This document shows, piece after piece, positions 45,556-55,516 of a DNA stretch of 64,000 nucleotides (positions are counted from its first letter, which is position 1; the number at the start of each line of letters is the position of its first letter). The DNA lies in contig NZ_JAAAWN010000014.1 of NCBI RefSeq assembly GCF_010500865.1, forward strand, positions 1 through 64,000, read 5' to 3'. This stretch comes from Alteromonas profundi (GTDB lineage Bacteria > Pseudomonadota > Gammaproteobacteria > Enterobacterales > Alteromonadaceae). The position numbers and the translations under genes are program-made. The notes below the pieces were generated by a model. The model was not told the origin of the DNA, made no database searches, and was given only the letters and a program-made list of their open reading frames with translations.

Positions 45556-45632
45556 GCGTGTGTAGCTCAGCTGGATAGAGTACCTGGCTACGAACCAGGC
45601 GGTCGGAGGTTCGAATCCTTCCACACGCGCCA
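45556..45632 (+). tRNA. tRNA-Arg (anticodon ACG), copy 1
   Basis: Acceptor GCGTGTG pairs with CACACGC, followed by discriminator G and encoded CCA. D-arm AGCTCAGCTGGATAGAGT, anticodon loop CTACGAA (ACG, to be edited to ICG), T-arm GGAGGTTCGAATCCTTC. 77 bases; same position relative to tRNA-Ser as argV in E. coli. Confidence 0.95.
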
Positions 45633-45684
45633 CTTACTTTAATCGTCACCTTTCGGTTTAGCACCCGAGAGTATACAAGTTAAC

Positions 45685-45761
45685 GCGTGTGTAGCTCAGC
45701 TGGATAGAGTACCTGGCTACGAACCAGGCGGTCGGAGGTTCGAATCCTTCCACACGCGCCA
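45685..45761 (+). tRNA. tRNA-Arg (anticodon ACG), copy 2
   Basis: This copy is identical in sequence to the one at 45556. Spacer sequence between the two (52 bases) is unique, so this is a true tandem gene pair. A terminator follows after 9 bases. Confidence 0.95.
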
Positions 45762-45770
45762 TATTGAAGA

Positions 45771-45796
45771 GCCCACCTCATTGAGGTGGGCTTTTT
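45771..45796 (+). terminator. Terminator of the tRNA unit
   Basis: GCCCACCTC (45771-45779), loop ATT, GAGGTGGGC (45783-45791), then TTTTTC. Strong. Confidence 0.88.
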
Positions 45797-46177
45797 CATT
45801 TCTTTCATTCCAAATATATTATCTTCCTTGCCTATACGGTTTCTGCTTATGCGTCTCTATAAGACTCGCTGCTTGTATTTCTTTTATGCTCTACACTTGT
45901 TGCTTCTATTTTCTATAACGGGCGTGTATTGCCGTACAGCGCCCTACTGAAGCCTTATAGATGTCGAAACGGGGGCAACACCAACTTAATGCCACATAGT
46001 GGCGTTTTGCCTATGCCGTTATTTTTGCAAAAATATTACACTGCATCGCATAAACATATGATAAAAATTGAATTTAGTGCATAAATGTAAGCTTTTATTC
46101 ATTTAATTACTGTGGGGAGTTGTGTTTGTACCAGCCACATGGTAATTATTCTGCATCACAACATTACAAGGTCTATC
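45797..46177. other. Gene-free leader region before oadG
   Basis: About 380 bases without a family-like frame. A small hairpin GCCAC-ATA-GTGGC followed by GTTTTG lies at 45991-46008 and may be a weak terminator. The AT-rich stretch 46020-46110 probably holds the oad promoter, but I cannot point to confident -35/-10 boxes. Confidence 0.4.
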
Positions 46178-46438
46178 ATGGAACAAAGCGCAGTTACCAG
46201 TTTGCTACTAGAAGCCGGCTCACTGATGCTTATCGGAATGCTGTTTGTTTTTGCATTTCTAGGCTTACTTATAATCGGTGTGCAGTTAATCACTAAGTTC
46301 TGTAACGCGTTTGAAGGGGACGCAGTTCAGCCTCCCACAATGTCGAGGCTGAAAGCCGCACAACCCGGCGTAGACGGCAACATTGTTGCTGCTATTACCG
46401 CTGCGGTTCATACTCATCGTCAAGCGAATAAAAAATAA
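46178..46438 (+). CDS. oadG: OadG, oxaloacetate decarboxylase gamma subunit
   Basis: OadG is the small membrane subunit that holds OadA on OadB. The 86-residue product has one N-terminal membrane helix ([24 protein letters not shown]) and a cytoplasmic tail ending in a His-containing zinc-binding type segment ([10 protein letters not shown]). I use the ATG at 46178 ([14 protein letters not shown]) after ACAAGG; upstream codons are not family-like. oadA follows by 16 bases. Confidence 0.9.
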   Translation: MEQSAVTSLLLEAGSLMLIGMLFVFAFLGLLIIGVQLITKFCNAFEGDAVQPPTMSRLKAAQPGVDGNIVAAITAAVHTHRQANKK

Positions 46439-46454
46439 TTATTTAGGAGTTTCC

Positions 46455-48266
46455 ATGTCTAAGCCACTGGCCTTAACCGAGCTAGTCTTGCGTGACGCTC
46501 ATCAATCGTTGCTTGCTACTCGCATGCGGATTGAAGATATGTTACCGATTGCTCAAGAATTAGATAAAGCTGGCTTTTGGTCAGTGGAGTCTTGGGGAGG
46601 CGCTACCTTTGATGCCTGTATTCGCTATTTAGGTGAAGATCCCTGGGATCGTATACGTAAACTGAAAGCGGCGATGCCAAATACCAAGCAACAAATGCTA
46701 CTGCGCGGTCAAAATTTGCTCGGTTATCGCCACTACGCCGATGATGTGGTAACACGCTTCGTCGAGCGCGCCCACGAAAATGGCGTTGATGTATTTAGAA
46801 TTTTCGACGCAATGAATGACATGCGAAATCTAGAAACTGCGATCAAAGCTACCGTAGAGTGCGGTGCGCATGCTCAAGGTACAATTTCATACACCGTGAG
46901 CCCAGTGCATAACCTTCCCCTATGGTTAGATATGGCGAAGCGTCTTGAGGATATGGGTGTTCATTCTATTTGTGTGAAAGATATGGCTGGGCTTCTTAAG
47001 CCGTACGATTGCGAAGCGCTTATTAGCGGGCTTAAAGAAACCGTAGATGTTCCTATAGCCATGCAGTGTCATGCTACCACAGGCTTGAGCACAGCAACGT
47101 ATCAGAAGGCTGTGGATGCAGGCATTGATATGCTAGATACGGCCATTTCTTCTATGAGTATGACCTATGGCCATACTGCCACTGAAACCATGGTATCCAT
47201 TGTGGAGGGTACTGAGCGGGACACGGGCCTTTCATTGCCGCAGCTTGAAAAGATCGCAAGCTACTTTCGTGATGTACGCAAAAAATACAGTAAATTTGAG
47301 GGCAGCCTTAAAGGGGTTGATGCCCGTATTCTATTGGCGCAGGTGCCCGGCGGCATGCTAACAAACATGGAAAGCCAGCTAAAAGAGCAGGGCGCTGAGG
47401 ATAAATTCGAAGAGGTGTTACAAGAAATACCTCGGGTTCGAGAAGATTTAGGCTTTATTCCGTTAGTAACGCCTACCTCGCAAATTGTTGGCACGCAATC
47501 TGTGCTTAACGTACTGACCGGCGAGCGCTATAAGAGTATTACCAAAGAAACCGCAGGTGTACTAAAAGGTGAGTACGGTGCGACGGCTGCCCCGGTGAAT
47601 GGTGAACTTCAAGCTCGCGTACTTGATGGTAATGAGCCTATTACTTGCCGCCCTGCCGACAATATAGCGCCAGAGCTTGAAAGCCTAGAAGTTGAGCTAT
47701 CTGAACTTGCTAAGAATCAATCTATCTCGTTAAGTGATGAAAAAATTGACGATGTACTTACCTACGCGCTGTTTCCTCAGATAGGCCTTAAGTTCTTACA
47801 AAACCGTGGTAACCCTGACGCATTCGAGCCGGCCCCAGGAAATGAGCCGGATAGTGATAAGTCTGCCAAGGCGCCTACGGGGGCAGGGGACTCTAAAGAA
47901 ACAAAAGGCACTGCCGCTGCTTATGATGTGAATGTAGATGGCAAGCTATATCATGTGCAGGTAGCACCGAGCGGTGAATTAAGCAGTATTACACCGGTAA
48001 AAAATACGCAAGCTACTTCTACCTCAACCTCCGATGCTGCTACACCCAGCACCAGTGAAACCATTAACGCACCGCTTGCAGGAAATGTGTTTAAACTCAT
48101 GGTTCGCGCTGGAGATGCTGTTTCTGAAGGTGATGTAGTGATGATTTTGGAAGCCATGAAGATGGAAACTGAAATTCGTTCTGCGTTTAGCGGCTCTGTT
48201 AGCGATATTCTCGTTAAAGAAGGTGACGCTATTACCAGTGGTCAACCTTTGATCGCGCTGGGGTAA
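46455..48266 (+). CDS. oadA: OadA, oxaloacetate decarboxylase alpha subunit (biotin carboxyltransferase)
   Basis: OadA moves the carboxyl group of oxaloacetate onto biotin. The 603-residue protein has the carboxyltransferase barrel ([16 protein letters not shown] with the metal Asp, [19 protein letters not shown]), a conserved middle domain, a Pro/Ala/Thr/Ser-rich linker near residues 455-525, and a biotinyl domain with EAMKMETEI carrying the biotinylated Lys. I use the ATG at 46455 after TAGGAG. OadB next removes CO2 from biotin while pumping sodium out. Confidence 0.96.
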   Translation: MSKPLALTELVLRDAHQSLLATRMRIEDMLPIAQELDKAGFWSVESWGGATFDACIRYLGEDPWDRIRKLKAAMPNTKQQMLLRGQNLLGYRHYADDVVTRFVERAHENGVDVFRIFDAMNDMRNLETAIKATVECGAHAQGTISYTVSPVHNLPLWLDMAKRLEDMGVHSICVKDMAGLLKPYDCEALISGLKETVDVPIAMQCHATTGLSTATYQKAVDAGIDMLDTAISSMSMTYGHTATETMVSIVEGTERDTGLSLPQLEKIASYFRDVRKKYSKFEGSLKGVDARILLAQVPGGMLTNMESQLKEQGAEDKFEEVLQEIPRVREDLGFIPLVTPTSQIVGTQSVLNVLTGERYKSITKETAGVLKGEYGATAAPVNGELQARVLDGNEPITCRPADNIAPELESLEVELSELAKNQSISLSDEKIDDVLTYALFPQIGLKFLQNRGNPDAFEPAPGNEPDSDKSAKAPTGAGDSKETKGTAAAYDVNVDGKLYHVQVAPSGELSSITPVKNTQATSTSTSDAATPSTSETINAPLAGNVFKLMVRAGDAVSEGDVVMILEAMKMETEIRSAFSGSVSDILVKEGDAITSGQPLIALG

Positions 48267-48269
48267 TAA

Positions 48270-49400
48270 ATGGATAAGTTATCAGTGCTATGGGATAGCA
48301 CCGCATTAGCTCATTTTGAAAGTGGGCAGCTTATAATGATGGCAGTGGGTTTTGGCCTACTCTATTTAGCCATCGTAAAAAAGTTTGAACCCTTGTTACT
48401 AATCCCTATTGGGTTTGGCGCCTTGCTAACCAACATCCCTCTGGCGGGGTTTTCAGAAGCAGGAGGCCTTCTTCACTATATTTATGAAGTAGGAATAGAT
48501 ACAGGTGTCTTTCCTTTACTCATATTTATGGGGGTTGGCGCAATGACCGACTTTGGTGCGCTTATCGCTAACCCACGTATGTTGTTGCTAGGCGCAGCAG
48601 CGCAGTTTGGCATTTTCGCTACGTTATTCGGTGCCATTGCGCTTAATTTAGTACCTGGTTTTGAGTTTACCCTTAAAGATGCCAGTGCAATTGCTATTAT
48701 TGGCGGCGCTGATGGGCCTACGGCCATTTTTCTGGCCTCTAGGCTTGCCCCTGATTTACTCGGTGCGATTGCTGTGGCCGCGTATTCTTACATGGCGCTT
48801 GTACCTATTATTCAACCTCCTATCATGCGTGCGCTAACCAGTAAAGAAGAGCGCAATATTGAAATGGCACAACTGAGACCGGTTTCAACCCGTGAAAAAA
48901 TCTTGTTTCCATTGGCGGTGCTGTCATTAACCGTGCTTTTTCTTCCTTCAGCTACGCCCCTTGTGGGCATGTTCTGTTTCGGTAACCTGATGAAAGAATG
49001 TGGCGTAGTGGATAGACTTAGCAATACGGCGCAAAACGAGTTAATTAATACAGTTACGATCTTTCTTGGTTTAGCCGTAGGCTCAAAGCTTTCAGCTGAT
49101 AAGTTTCTAACAGTAGAAACGCTGGGGATATTAGGGCTAGGGGCTATCGCGTTTGCTATAGGAACCGCCACTGGCGTTTTAATGGCCAAGTTGATGGGTA
49201 AGTTTAGTAAAGACCCAATCAACCCGCTTATAGGCGCTGCCGGCGTTTCTGCCGTCCCCATGGCGGCCCGTGTGGTTAATAAAGTAGGCTTAGCGTCTAA
49301 CCCGCATAACTTTTTGCTTATGCATGCCATGGGCCCGAATGTAGCGGGCGTTCTCGGCTCTGCCGTCGCAGCCGGTATTCTACTAGCCCTTGTAGGCTAG
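48270..49400 (+). CDS. oadB: OadB, sodium-pumping decarboxylase beta subunit
   Basis: OadB decarboxylates carboxybiotin and exports sodium ions. The 376-residue membrane protein shows about nine helices and the conserved [15 protein letters not shown] segment (Asp148 here) that contains the aspartate essential for sodium transport in Klebsiella OadB, plus [18 protein letters not shown] near the C-terminus. It is 3 bases after oadA. A terminator follows at 49472. Confidence 0.95.
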   Translation: MDKLSVLWDSTALAHFESGQLIMMAVGFGLLYLAIVKKFEPLLLIPIGFGALLTNIPLAGFSEAGGLLHYIYEVGIDTGVFPLLIFMGVGAMTDFGALIANPRMLLLGAAAQFGIFATLFGAIALNLVPGFEFTLKDASAIAIIGGADGPTAIFLASRLAPDLLGAIAVAAYSYMALVPIIQPPIMRALTSKEERNIEMAQLRPVSTREKILFPLAVLSLTVLFLPSATPLVGMFCFGNLMKECGVVDRLSNTAQNELINTVTIFLGLAVGSKLSADKFLTVETLGILGLGAIAFAIGTATGVLMAKLMGKFSKDPINPLIGAAGVSAVPMAARVVNKVGLASNPHNFLLMHAMGPNVAGVLGSAVAAGILLALVG

Positions 49401-49471
49401 AGAAAAGGTTCGAGTCTTAGTAAAAAGCTAAGGAAAATGAACCATATAACAAGGTTAACAGCGTAGTAAAA

Positions 49472-49498
49472 CAGCACCTTTCAGGTGCTGTTTTTTTT
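49472..49498 (+). terminator. Terminator after oadB
   Basis: CAGCACCT (49472-49479), loop TTC, AGGTGCTG (49483-49490), then eight T residues. Confidence 0.9.
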
Positions 49499-49553
49499 GC
49501 TACTGCAATGACATCTGTCTAATGTTGCAAAGCACCATTTTCGTTATCAAATC

Positions 49554-50477
49554 TTACGGTTTTATTCCAATGTCATTGAGCTGGTCTAGTACATGATGGC
49601 AATTTTCAATAAGGTGTTCTCGTAACTTTCTAATCGCAGGCGTGATAAGTTGCCGAGAGGGGCAAATTAACCAAAGCTCTCCGGTCTTAGGCGGGTATTC
49701 AGGTAATAGTTGAACCAATCTGTTAGCAAGTAAGTCGCGCGACATATCTAACGCTGATTTAACTGCAATCCCTTTCCCTGCTACACACCAGCGCCTTACT
49801 AATTCAGCATCGTTGGTGGCCCTATCGCCCTTTACCTTCACTTTAATGTTGTCTTCTGTACTTGATTGGAATTCCCATACATTGTGCACAATGTCGTGAA
49901 GCTCATACAAAAGCGCATTATGTGACAATAATTCGTTTGGCTGCTTTGGTGTTCCATAGCGCGCAATGTAGTTAGGTGAAGCGCAGGCAACGCGGGGGAC
50001 GTCACATATTTTAAACCCATAAAGTCTGGAGTCAGCAGGGGCCCCGTAACGCAAGGCAACATCTACAGGCTCGCGATAAAAATCTATATTGCTATCACTG
50101 ATGTGCAGTTTTAGGGTTACCTTAGGGTACATATCTATAAAATCATCAAGCCAACCCAGCACAAAATTACGCCCTAGGTCGGAGGGCACGGCTAAACGGA
50201 TCTCACCCTCAACTAACCCTAAATCATTCTTTGAGCTTTGTTTAATTTGGCTAAGTAAGAGCACCGCTTGCTCAATTTGCGGAATATGCTTTTCCCCCGC
50301 ACTTGAGAGTTTTAACTGGCGCGTAGTACGCTGGAAAAGTGCCACACCGAATGCTTTCTCCACTCTGATAACGGCGGCGCTAGCGGTGGCGGTTATCATA
50401 TCTAGGCTGTCAGCCGCTTTTTTTATGCTCTTAAATTCAGCTACTTTGAGCACCACTTCTAAATCACTTATTAACAT
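49554..50477 (-). CDS. LysR-family regulator (CrgA-like)
   Basis: The 307-residue protein has a LysR winged HTH (MLISDLEVVLKVAEFKSIKKAADSL) and an effector domain with segments of the CrgA/AaeR-type group (GEIRLAVPSDLGRNFVLGWLDDFI, YPKVTLKLHISD, EPVDVALRYG, LVRRWCVAGKGIAVKS). I start at the ATG at 50477; ten upstream codons are not family-like. It is divergent from the alcohol dehydrogenase-like gene 108 bases away and probably regulates it, as is common for this arrangement. The effector is unknown. Confidence 0.88.
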   Translation of the reverse strand: MLISDLEVVLKVAEFKSIKKAADSLDMITATASAAVIRVEKAFGVALFQRTTRQLKLSSAGEKHIPQIEQAVLLLSQIKQSSKNDLGLVEGEIRLAVPSDLGRNFVLGWLDDFIDMYPKVTLKLHISDSNIDFYREPVDVALRYGAPADSRLYGFKICDVPRVACASPNYIARYGTPKQPNELLSHNALLYELHDIVHNVWEFQSSTEDNIKVKVKGDRATNDAELVRRWCVAGKGIAVKSALDMSRDLLANRLVQLLPEYPPKTGELWLICPSRQLITPAIRKLREHLIENCHHVLDQLNDIGIKP

Positions 50478-50585
50478 ATTTTCAAATAATAATTGATAGT
50501 AATACAAATATTAGCCTGTTTTTGCATTACAAAACAAGCGCTACACTTACTCCAGTTAAAGCGATTCTTACTGATGGAGTGACCT

Positions 50586-51614
50586 ATGAAAGCAATTGGA
50601 TATAAAAACGCAGCACCAATAGTTACCGATGACGCATTGGTAGATATTGAACTTGAGCTACCCGTGGCAACAGGAAGAGATTTACTTATTAACGTTCGTG
50701 CAATCGCGGTAAACCCAGTGGACTTTAAAATTCGTCAGAATGTATCTTCGACTGACGATAGCTATAAGGTGCTAGGTTGGGACGCCGTTGGTGAAGTAGT
50801 CTCAATAGGCGATGAAGTCGAGTTATTTTCCCCCGGCGACCTGGTTTATTACGCTGGCGATTTAACTCGCCACGGTAGCAATGCCCAATACCAGTTAGTA
50901 GACGAACGCTTAGTAGCACATAAACCTGCGCGTTTAAGTGATGCAGAAGCAGCCGCTATGCCGTTAACCACGATTACAGCATGGGAACTACTTTTTGATC
51001 ATCTGGCGATTAAAAAGCGGGAATCAGCTGAGCATAACAGTGATAGTAAAGATGTATTACTGGTAGTGGGCGCCTCGGGGGGCGTGGGCTCTATATTGGT
51101 ACAATTGGCGAAACAACTGACCAACGCCACCGTTATTGCCACCGCTTCTCGCCCTTCAAGTCAGCGTTGGGTAGAGGGGTTAGGGGCAGACTATGTTATC
51201 GATCACAGTAAGCCCTTAGTTGAGCAGATATCAGCATTAAATATCGATGCGGTTACCCATGTGGCAAGCCTTACTCATACCGATAGCTATCTTGATGCTT
51301 ATGTCGACGTACTCAAACCTATGGGGAAAATAGCACTTACCGACGATCCTGACTCGCTTGACGTGATGAAACTCAAGACTAAAAGCATATCTCTGCATTG
51401 GGAGTTTATGTTTACACGTTCAATGTTTAAAACCCACGACATGGTTGCTCACCACGCGTTATTAACGGAGGTGGCCACCTTAATTGACAACGGGGCTATC
51501 AAGACCACAGTGGGCCAACATCTGGGCACAATTAATGCCAAAAACCTACTTAACGCGCATACTATTTTAGCGTCGGGTAGTGCTATTGGTAAATTGGTTT
51601 TAGAAGGCTTTTGA
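50586..51614 (+). CDS. Zinc-type alcohol dehydrogenase/quinone oxidoreductase family protein
   Basis: The 342-residue product is a medium-chain dehydrogenase/reductase: MKAIGYKNAAPI, a GroES-like half (NVRAIAVNPVDFKIRQNV, GWDAVGEVVSIGDEVELFSPGDLVYYAG), and a Rossmann half with VVGASGGVGSILVQLAKQL binding NADPH. It fits the 'zinc-binding alcohol dehydrogenase' subgroup (TIGR02817-like) whose members lack a clear catalytic zinc and reduce quinones or enals; substrate unknown. The frameshifted secreted gene follows 26 bases later. Confidence 0.9.
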   Translation: MKAIGYKNAAPIVTDDALVDIELELPVATGRDLLINVRAIAVNPVDFKIRQNVSSTDDSYKVLGWDAVGEVVSIGDEVELFSPGDLVYYAGDLTRHGSNAQYQLVDERLVAHKPARLSDAEAAAMPLTTITAWELLFDHLAIKKRESAEHNSDSKDVLLVVGASGGVGSILVQLAKQLTNATVIATASRPSSQRWVEGLGADYVIDHSKPLVEQISALNIDAVTHVASLTHTDSYLDAYVDVLKPMGKIALTDDPDSLDVMKLKTKSISLHWEFMFTRSMFKTHDMVAHHALLTEVATLIDNGAIKTTVGQHLGTINAKNLLNAHTILASGSAIGKLVLEGF

Positions 51615-51640
51615 GCTATTACCTATAAGGGCGAACAAAC

Positions 51641-52740
51641 ATGATGAATACAAAACTATCCACACTTCCATTGCTTATTACAATGCTTTTTACGGGCTCA
51701 TCCGTTATGGCAAATCAAGCCACTGAAATAGAAACCGTTGCTAAATTTAACGGGTCACGGGCCGCTGGGGTCGCTATCACCGACAATGGGCGGATTTTCG
51801 TTAGCATGCATCCCCTAGATAACCCCACTTATCGAGTACTGGAGTGTCAACAAAGGGCGGAGAGAAGCGCCCGTTCCCCACACAGGATTGGGCGGATGGT
51901 CCAGAAACCGGCAGTGTTGGCTTAACGAGCGTGTTGGGTATTCACTCAGATAGCAAAGGCGTGGTCTGGATGCTTGATATGGGTGGCAAAAGTACGCCGG
52001 CGCAGTTGGTGGGCTGGGACACTAACAGCAACACACTAGAAAAAGTGATAAAAATACCTCGCCAGGTGTTAGCGGATAACTCGTTTATACAAGATTTTGT
52101 GGTTGATGAGAAACGAGAAAAAGTCTATATCGCGGATATGTCATTTGGCAATTTTGAGGGCGCCACAAAGCCTGCGATTATTATAGTAGATATGAATAGC
52201 GAACAATCCCGTCGTGTATTAGAAGGCAACGCAGCCTTCATTGCACCCGATAAAGACATCGTTATTGAGGGAAGTTTACTCGCATCGAAATCACCTAGCG
52301 GCGAAACAAACCCGTTGCGATTTGGCTTAAACCCAATAGCAACTGATGAAAATTTTGAGTGGGTGTATTTTGCAACTATGAATGGAGAGCTTATCTACCG
52401 TATACCAGCCTCACAGTTAGCAGATGAACAGGCTAGTGATGCTACTATGGCTGAAAAAATAGCTCCTTTTGGCCCTAAAAAAGCGAGTGACGGTATGTTA
52501 TATATTGCCGGTAAAGGCATAGCGGTTACTGACTTAGCTAATAATGCGGTGGGGTTGTCTTCTGAAGGAAGATATCAAGTTCTGATCAAAGACAAGCGTC
52601 TTTCTTGGCCTGATAGCATGGCTTACCATGATGGGTATATCTATGTGACCGCAGACCAACTACATAAACATCCAGCATTTAGCCAAGGTCGTGGAGGGGC
52701 AAAACCGCCGTACAGACTTATGCGTTTTAAACTGGATTAG
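51641..52740 (+). pseudogene. Secreted MRJP/SMP-30-like beta-propeller protein, frameshifted
   Basis: Two overlapping frames form one protein. The first (from ATG 51641) has a signal peptide ending SSVMA and continues to NPTYRVLE; the second carries on with VSTKGGEKRPFPTQDW to the end at 52740 (GGAKPPYRLMRFKLD). The switch is at 51842-51846: GAGTGTC would need one more base (GAG-GTG-TC) to join RVLE to VSTKGG. With that base the product would be 366 residues, full length for L-dopachrome tautomerase-related/major royal jelly family proteins. Either a real single-base deletion or a sequence error; no homopolymer is present. A separate start at GTG 51844 would lack the signal peptide. Confidence 0.85.
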
Positions 52741-52805
52741 TAGGAAAACCGAAGCAATAGAGGCAAAACGAGCACGTTAGATCTTTATCTCTCTATTTGA
52801 CTAAA

Positions 52806-52845
52806 TGCCTCAGCGCACCCCATCAGCGAATGGTGTGTTGAGGCA
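52806..52845. other. Long hairpin spanning the sapF stop codon
   Basis: TGCCTCA (52806-52812) pairs with TGAGGCA (52839-52845); the inside (GCGCACC / GGTGTGT, with wobble) extends the stem. It lies between convergent genes and includes the sapF stop (52823-52825) in its loop region. No long T-run on either side; it may be a bidirectional terminator. Confidence 0.55.
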
Positions 52846-53629
52846 CGAGAGATTGGTATGCTAACACCAGCTTTTTAGTGGTCGCGTGTTGGGGCCAGCG
52901 GAAAATGGTTTCCGTCTTTCCTTCTTCTACGATATTGCCATTCTCCATTACAATAATACGGTCTGCTATATGCCTTACTATGCCTAAATTATGGCTGATA
53001 AAAATAAAGGCGAGCCCTAATTCCTGCTGTAGCTGCAAAATTAAATTGACGGTCTGTGAACGAATGGTGGGATCTAACGCCGCAAAAGGTTCATCGGCAA
53101 CTAACACTTTGGGTTTGAGCATAATAGCGCGGGCTAGGGCAACCCTTTGCTGCTGACCATCTGAAAGCATGTGACGATAAAAATAGTAATGTTCTCGAAG
53201 TAAACCTACCTTGGTAAGCATCTCTTCTATCAAGGGCTTACGTTCTGCTTCACTAAGTTCGGTATTAAGTCGCAGCGGTTCATCTAAGATTTTTCCCACA
53301 GGTACGGCAGGGTTCATCGATTCGCTGCTGTGTTGCAATATCATACGAATATCATGTGTACGTTTCTGCTGGGTATCTTGTTTATTGTATTTCGCCAAAT
53401 ATTTATGATTATTAAGCTCAATTTCCCCTTTGCTTGCCGGTATCGCGCCTACCAATAACTTTGCTAATAAGGACTTTCCCGCTCGATTTTCACCTATGAT
53501 AGCAATGGTTTCACCGCGCTTTACTGATAGATCGATTGGTCCTAATTGAAAAATTTCCGGCTTTTTCAGCCAACGCTTGGTGTCACTATGAAAAAACGTA
53601 AGGCCGTTAACCTGCATAATATCTGTCAT
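52823..53629 (-). CDS. sapF: SapF, peptide/polyamine ABC transporter ATPase
   Basis: SapF is one of two ATPases of the SapABCDF importer, linked to antimicrobial peptide resistance and, in E. coli, to putrescine export. The 268-residue protein has Walker A GENRAGKS (the usual Gly-Ser replaced by Arg-Ala in the variable positions), signature LSDGQQQRVALARA and Walker B VLVADEPFAALDP, so the catalytic Glu is kept. It overlaps sapD by 4 bases and ends the unit. Confidence 0.9.
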   Translation of the reverse strand: MTDIMQVNGLTFFHSDTKRWLKKPEIFQLGPIDLSVKRGETIAIIGENRAGKSLLAKLLVGAIPASKGEIELNNHKYLAKYNKQDTQQKRTHDIRMILQHSSESMNPAVPVGKILDEPLRLNTELSEAERKPLIEEMLTKVGLLREHYYFYRHMLSDGQQQRVALARAIMLKPKVLVADEPFAALDPTIRSQTVNLILQLQQELGLAFIFISHNLGIVRHIADRIIVMENGNIVEEGKTETIFRWPQHATTKKLVLAYQSLVPQHTIR

Positions 53630-54621
53630 AACTTCTCCATGTGTAAGGGGAAGTGGCAGCTATAAGTATGATCGTGAATGCGTCTTACTTCTGGTGTTAC
53701 AACACAAGGGCGCTGGGCACGAGGGCAGCGCGGTCCTAAGCGACAACCGATAGGCAAGTGTTGCAGTGTAGGGATAGAACCTTCAAGGGTAGGCAATAGC
53801 GACTTAGGTGCTAAATCTTTGCGGAAACTAGGCGCACTGTCGAGCAGCGCCTTAGTATAGGGGTGTAAGGGGCGCTTTTTAAGGTGCTTCATTTTACCAG
53901 ACTCCACCGTTTGTCCGGCATAAAGTACCGTCATTGAGTGGGACATACTGGCAATCGCTAATAAGTCATGACTAACAAACAAAATACTCAGGGATCGAGT
54001 CTGATTTAAACGCGTAAATAGCTTCAGTATCTGGGTTTTCGTCGTTGGTTCCATACCACGGGTAGGGTCATCGGCAATAAGCAGCGATGGTTGCGATACC
54101 AGTGCCATAGCTATCATAAATTTTTGGCCAATGTCACTGGGTATTTGGTGAGGATAAGCACTTAGATAATGCCTATGATGTTTAATTCCCACTTTATGAA
54201 CGGTACTAATTGCGATCTTTTTGCGATGTTGTGCCCGTTGCCAAAACCAGCGTCCTCGAACAAATTCGTCTGGGATACTTTCTTCAAGTTGCTCACCTAG
54301 TGTGGCGGAGGGGTCTAAACTGGCCTGTGGATTTTGAAACACCACCGCGATTTCCCGACGCATAACTTCCCGTCGTTGCTGATTCGACAAGCCTAGTAGG
54401 TTTTCGCCATTCCAACTCATTCTATCTGCGGTTAATTGCCACTGCGGGGGAAGCGCTCCGCAAATTGCAGAAACAATCAGGCTTTTTCCAGAACCTGATT
54501 CACCTACAAGGGCACGAATTTCACCACTACTTACCGACAAGTTTACCTTGTCTAAGGCCTTAATGCTGGTGTCGCCACTCACCATTTCAAGGGTGAGGTT
54601 TTTAATATCAAGCATTGGCAT
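53626..54621 (-). CDS. sapD: SapD, peptide/polyamine ABC transporter ATPase
   Basis: The 331-residue ATPase has a canonical Walker A GESGSGKS, a degenerate signature (HQIPSDIGQKFMIAMALV, as in E. coli SapD) and Walker B LLIADDPTRGMEPT, where the catalytic Glu found in E. coli (ADEPT) is Asp. It also has the oligopeptide-transporter C-terminal cysteine-rich tail (CRLGPRCPRAQRPCV) that can hold an iron-sulfur cluster. Pairing with SapF, which keeps its Glu, would make a transporter with one weakened site. Confidence 0.9.
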   Translation of the reverse strand: MPMLDIKNLTLEMVSGDTSIKALDKVNLSVSSGEIRALVGESGSGKSLIVSAICGALPPQWQLTADRMSWNGENLLGLSNQQRREVMRREIAVVFQNPQASLDPSATLGEQLEESIPDEFVRGRWFWQRAQHRKKIAISTVHKVGIKHHRHYLSAYPHQIPSDIGQKFMIAMALVSQPSLLIADDPTRGMEPTTKTQILKLFTRLNQTRSLSILFVSHDLLAIASMSHSMTVLYAGQTVESGKMKHLKKRPLHPYTKALLDSAPSFRKDLAPKSLLPTLEGSIPTLQHLPIGCRLGPRCPRAQRPCVVTPEVRRIHDHTYSCHFPLHMEKL

Positions 54622-54622
54622 G

Positions 54623-55516
54623 TTATTGGCTCATTCTTTTTCTAAGTGCCGAGCGAAGACCATCACCGACAACATTAATAGAGAGTACTAATACGAAAAT
54701 AGTGATCCCCGGCAAGGCTACATTCCACGGGGCCAGATAGGCAACGTCTAAGCCATCGGCCAAAATGGCGCCTAACTCAGGCAGTGAAGACTGGGCACCT
54801 AGATTTAAAAAGCCCAGAGCAGAGATATCGATCACTGCAATCGACAAGGCCAACGTGCCTTGTACAACCAACATTTCAGTCATATTTGGCAAAATAGAGT
54901 GAACGAACAGCTGCCATTTATTTGCGCCATCTAACCGTGAGGCGAGTATGTATTCTTTTTTTGCTTCAGAGCGAACAAAGCGCCTGGTATGGTGAATAAA
55001 TTGTGGGATAAGTGCTAGCGTGATAGCCCACATGCTATTGACTAAACCTGTGCCCAATATAGCAACAATTATAATGGCGATGAGCAAGGTAGGAATAGCC
55101 ATTAAGGCATCAAGCAGGTGGTTTACAATGCTTGAACGCACACCTTTGAGCATACCTGCAAGTGTACCTATACTCACGCCGATGAGCATGGCAAGCACCA
55201 CCATTAATAGGCCTGATCCTAAAGTGATCCTACACCCATACATAATGCGCGAAAATAGATCCCGCCCTAGAGCGTCAGTACCAAACAAGTTTGAAATTGA
55301 CCCGCTCATTGCCCAGCTAGGGGGGATAAGTAAGCCGTCAATATTTTGCGCATTAGGATCATAAGGGCTAAGTACCGGGGCAAAAACAGAAAACACAACA
55401 AACATGCCCAGTACAAACAAACCGATAATAGCAATATGGCTCTCACGAAAAGCTGCCCATGTTCTGTGCCATGGGGACGGGTGGAAGGCTTCTTCGTATA
55501 AACTAAACTGTGGCAC
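54623..55516 (-). CDS. sapC: SapC, ABC transporter permease
   Basis: SapC is the second permease of the Sap importer. The 297-residue product has six membrane helices and the DppC-type ATPase-coupling loop (EYILASRLDGANKWQLFVHSILPN). I start at GTG 55516, which gives MPQFSLYEEAFHPS, close to E. coli SapC (MPYDSVYSEK); an in-frame ATG at 55564 would overlap sapB by 62 bases. With GTG the overlap with sapB is 14 bases. Confidence 0.88.
   Translation of the reverse strand: MPQFSLYEEAFHPSPWHRTWAAFRESHIAIIGLFVLGMFVVFSVFAPVLSPYDPNAQNIDGLLIPPSWAMSGSISNLFGTDALGRDLFSRIMYGCRITLGSGLLMVVLAMLIGVSIGTLAGMLKGVRSSIVNHLLDALMAIPTLLIAIIIVAILGTGLVNSMWAITLALIPQFIHHTRRFVRSEAKKEYILASRLDGANKWQLFVHSILPNMTEMLVVQGTLALSIAVIDISALGFLNLGAQSSLPELGAILADGLDVAYLAPWNVALPGITIFVLVLSINVVGDGLRSALRKRMSQ

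Noticed and set aside
45556..45761. Assembly duplication of tRNA-Arg
   Set aside because: The two copies are identical but the spacer is unique, and tandem tRNA-Arg genes after tRNA-Ser are normal at this locus.
48812..49330. Minus-strand frame of 172 codons opposite oadB
   Set aside because: Antisense shadow of a conserved membrane protein; no ribosome site or domain.
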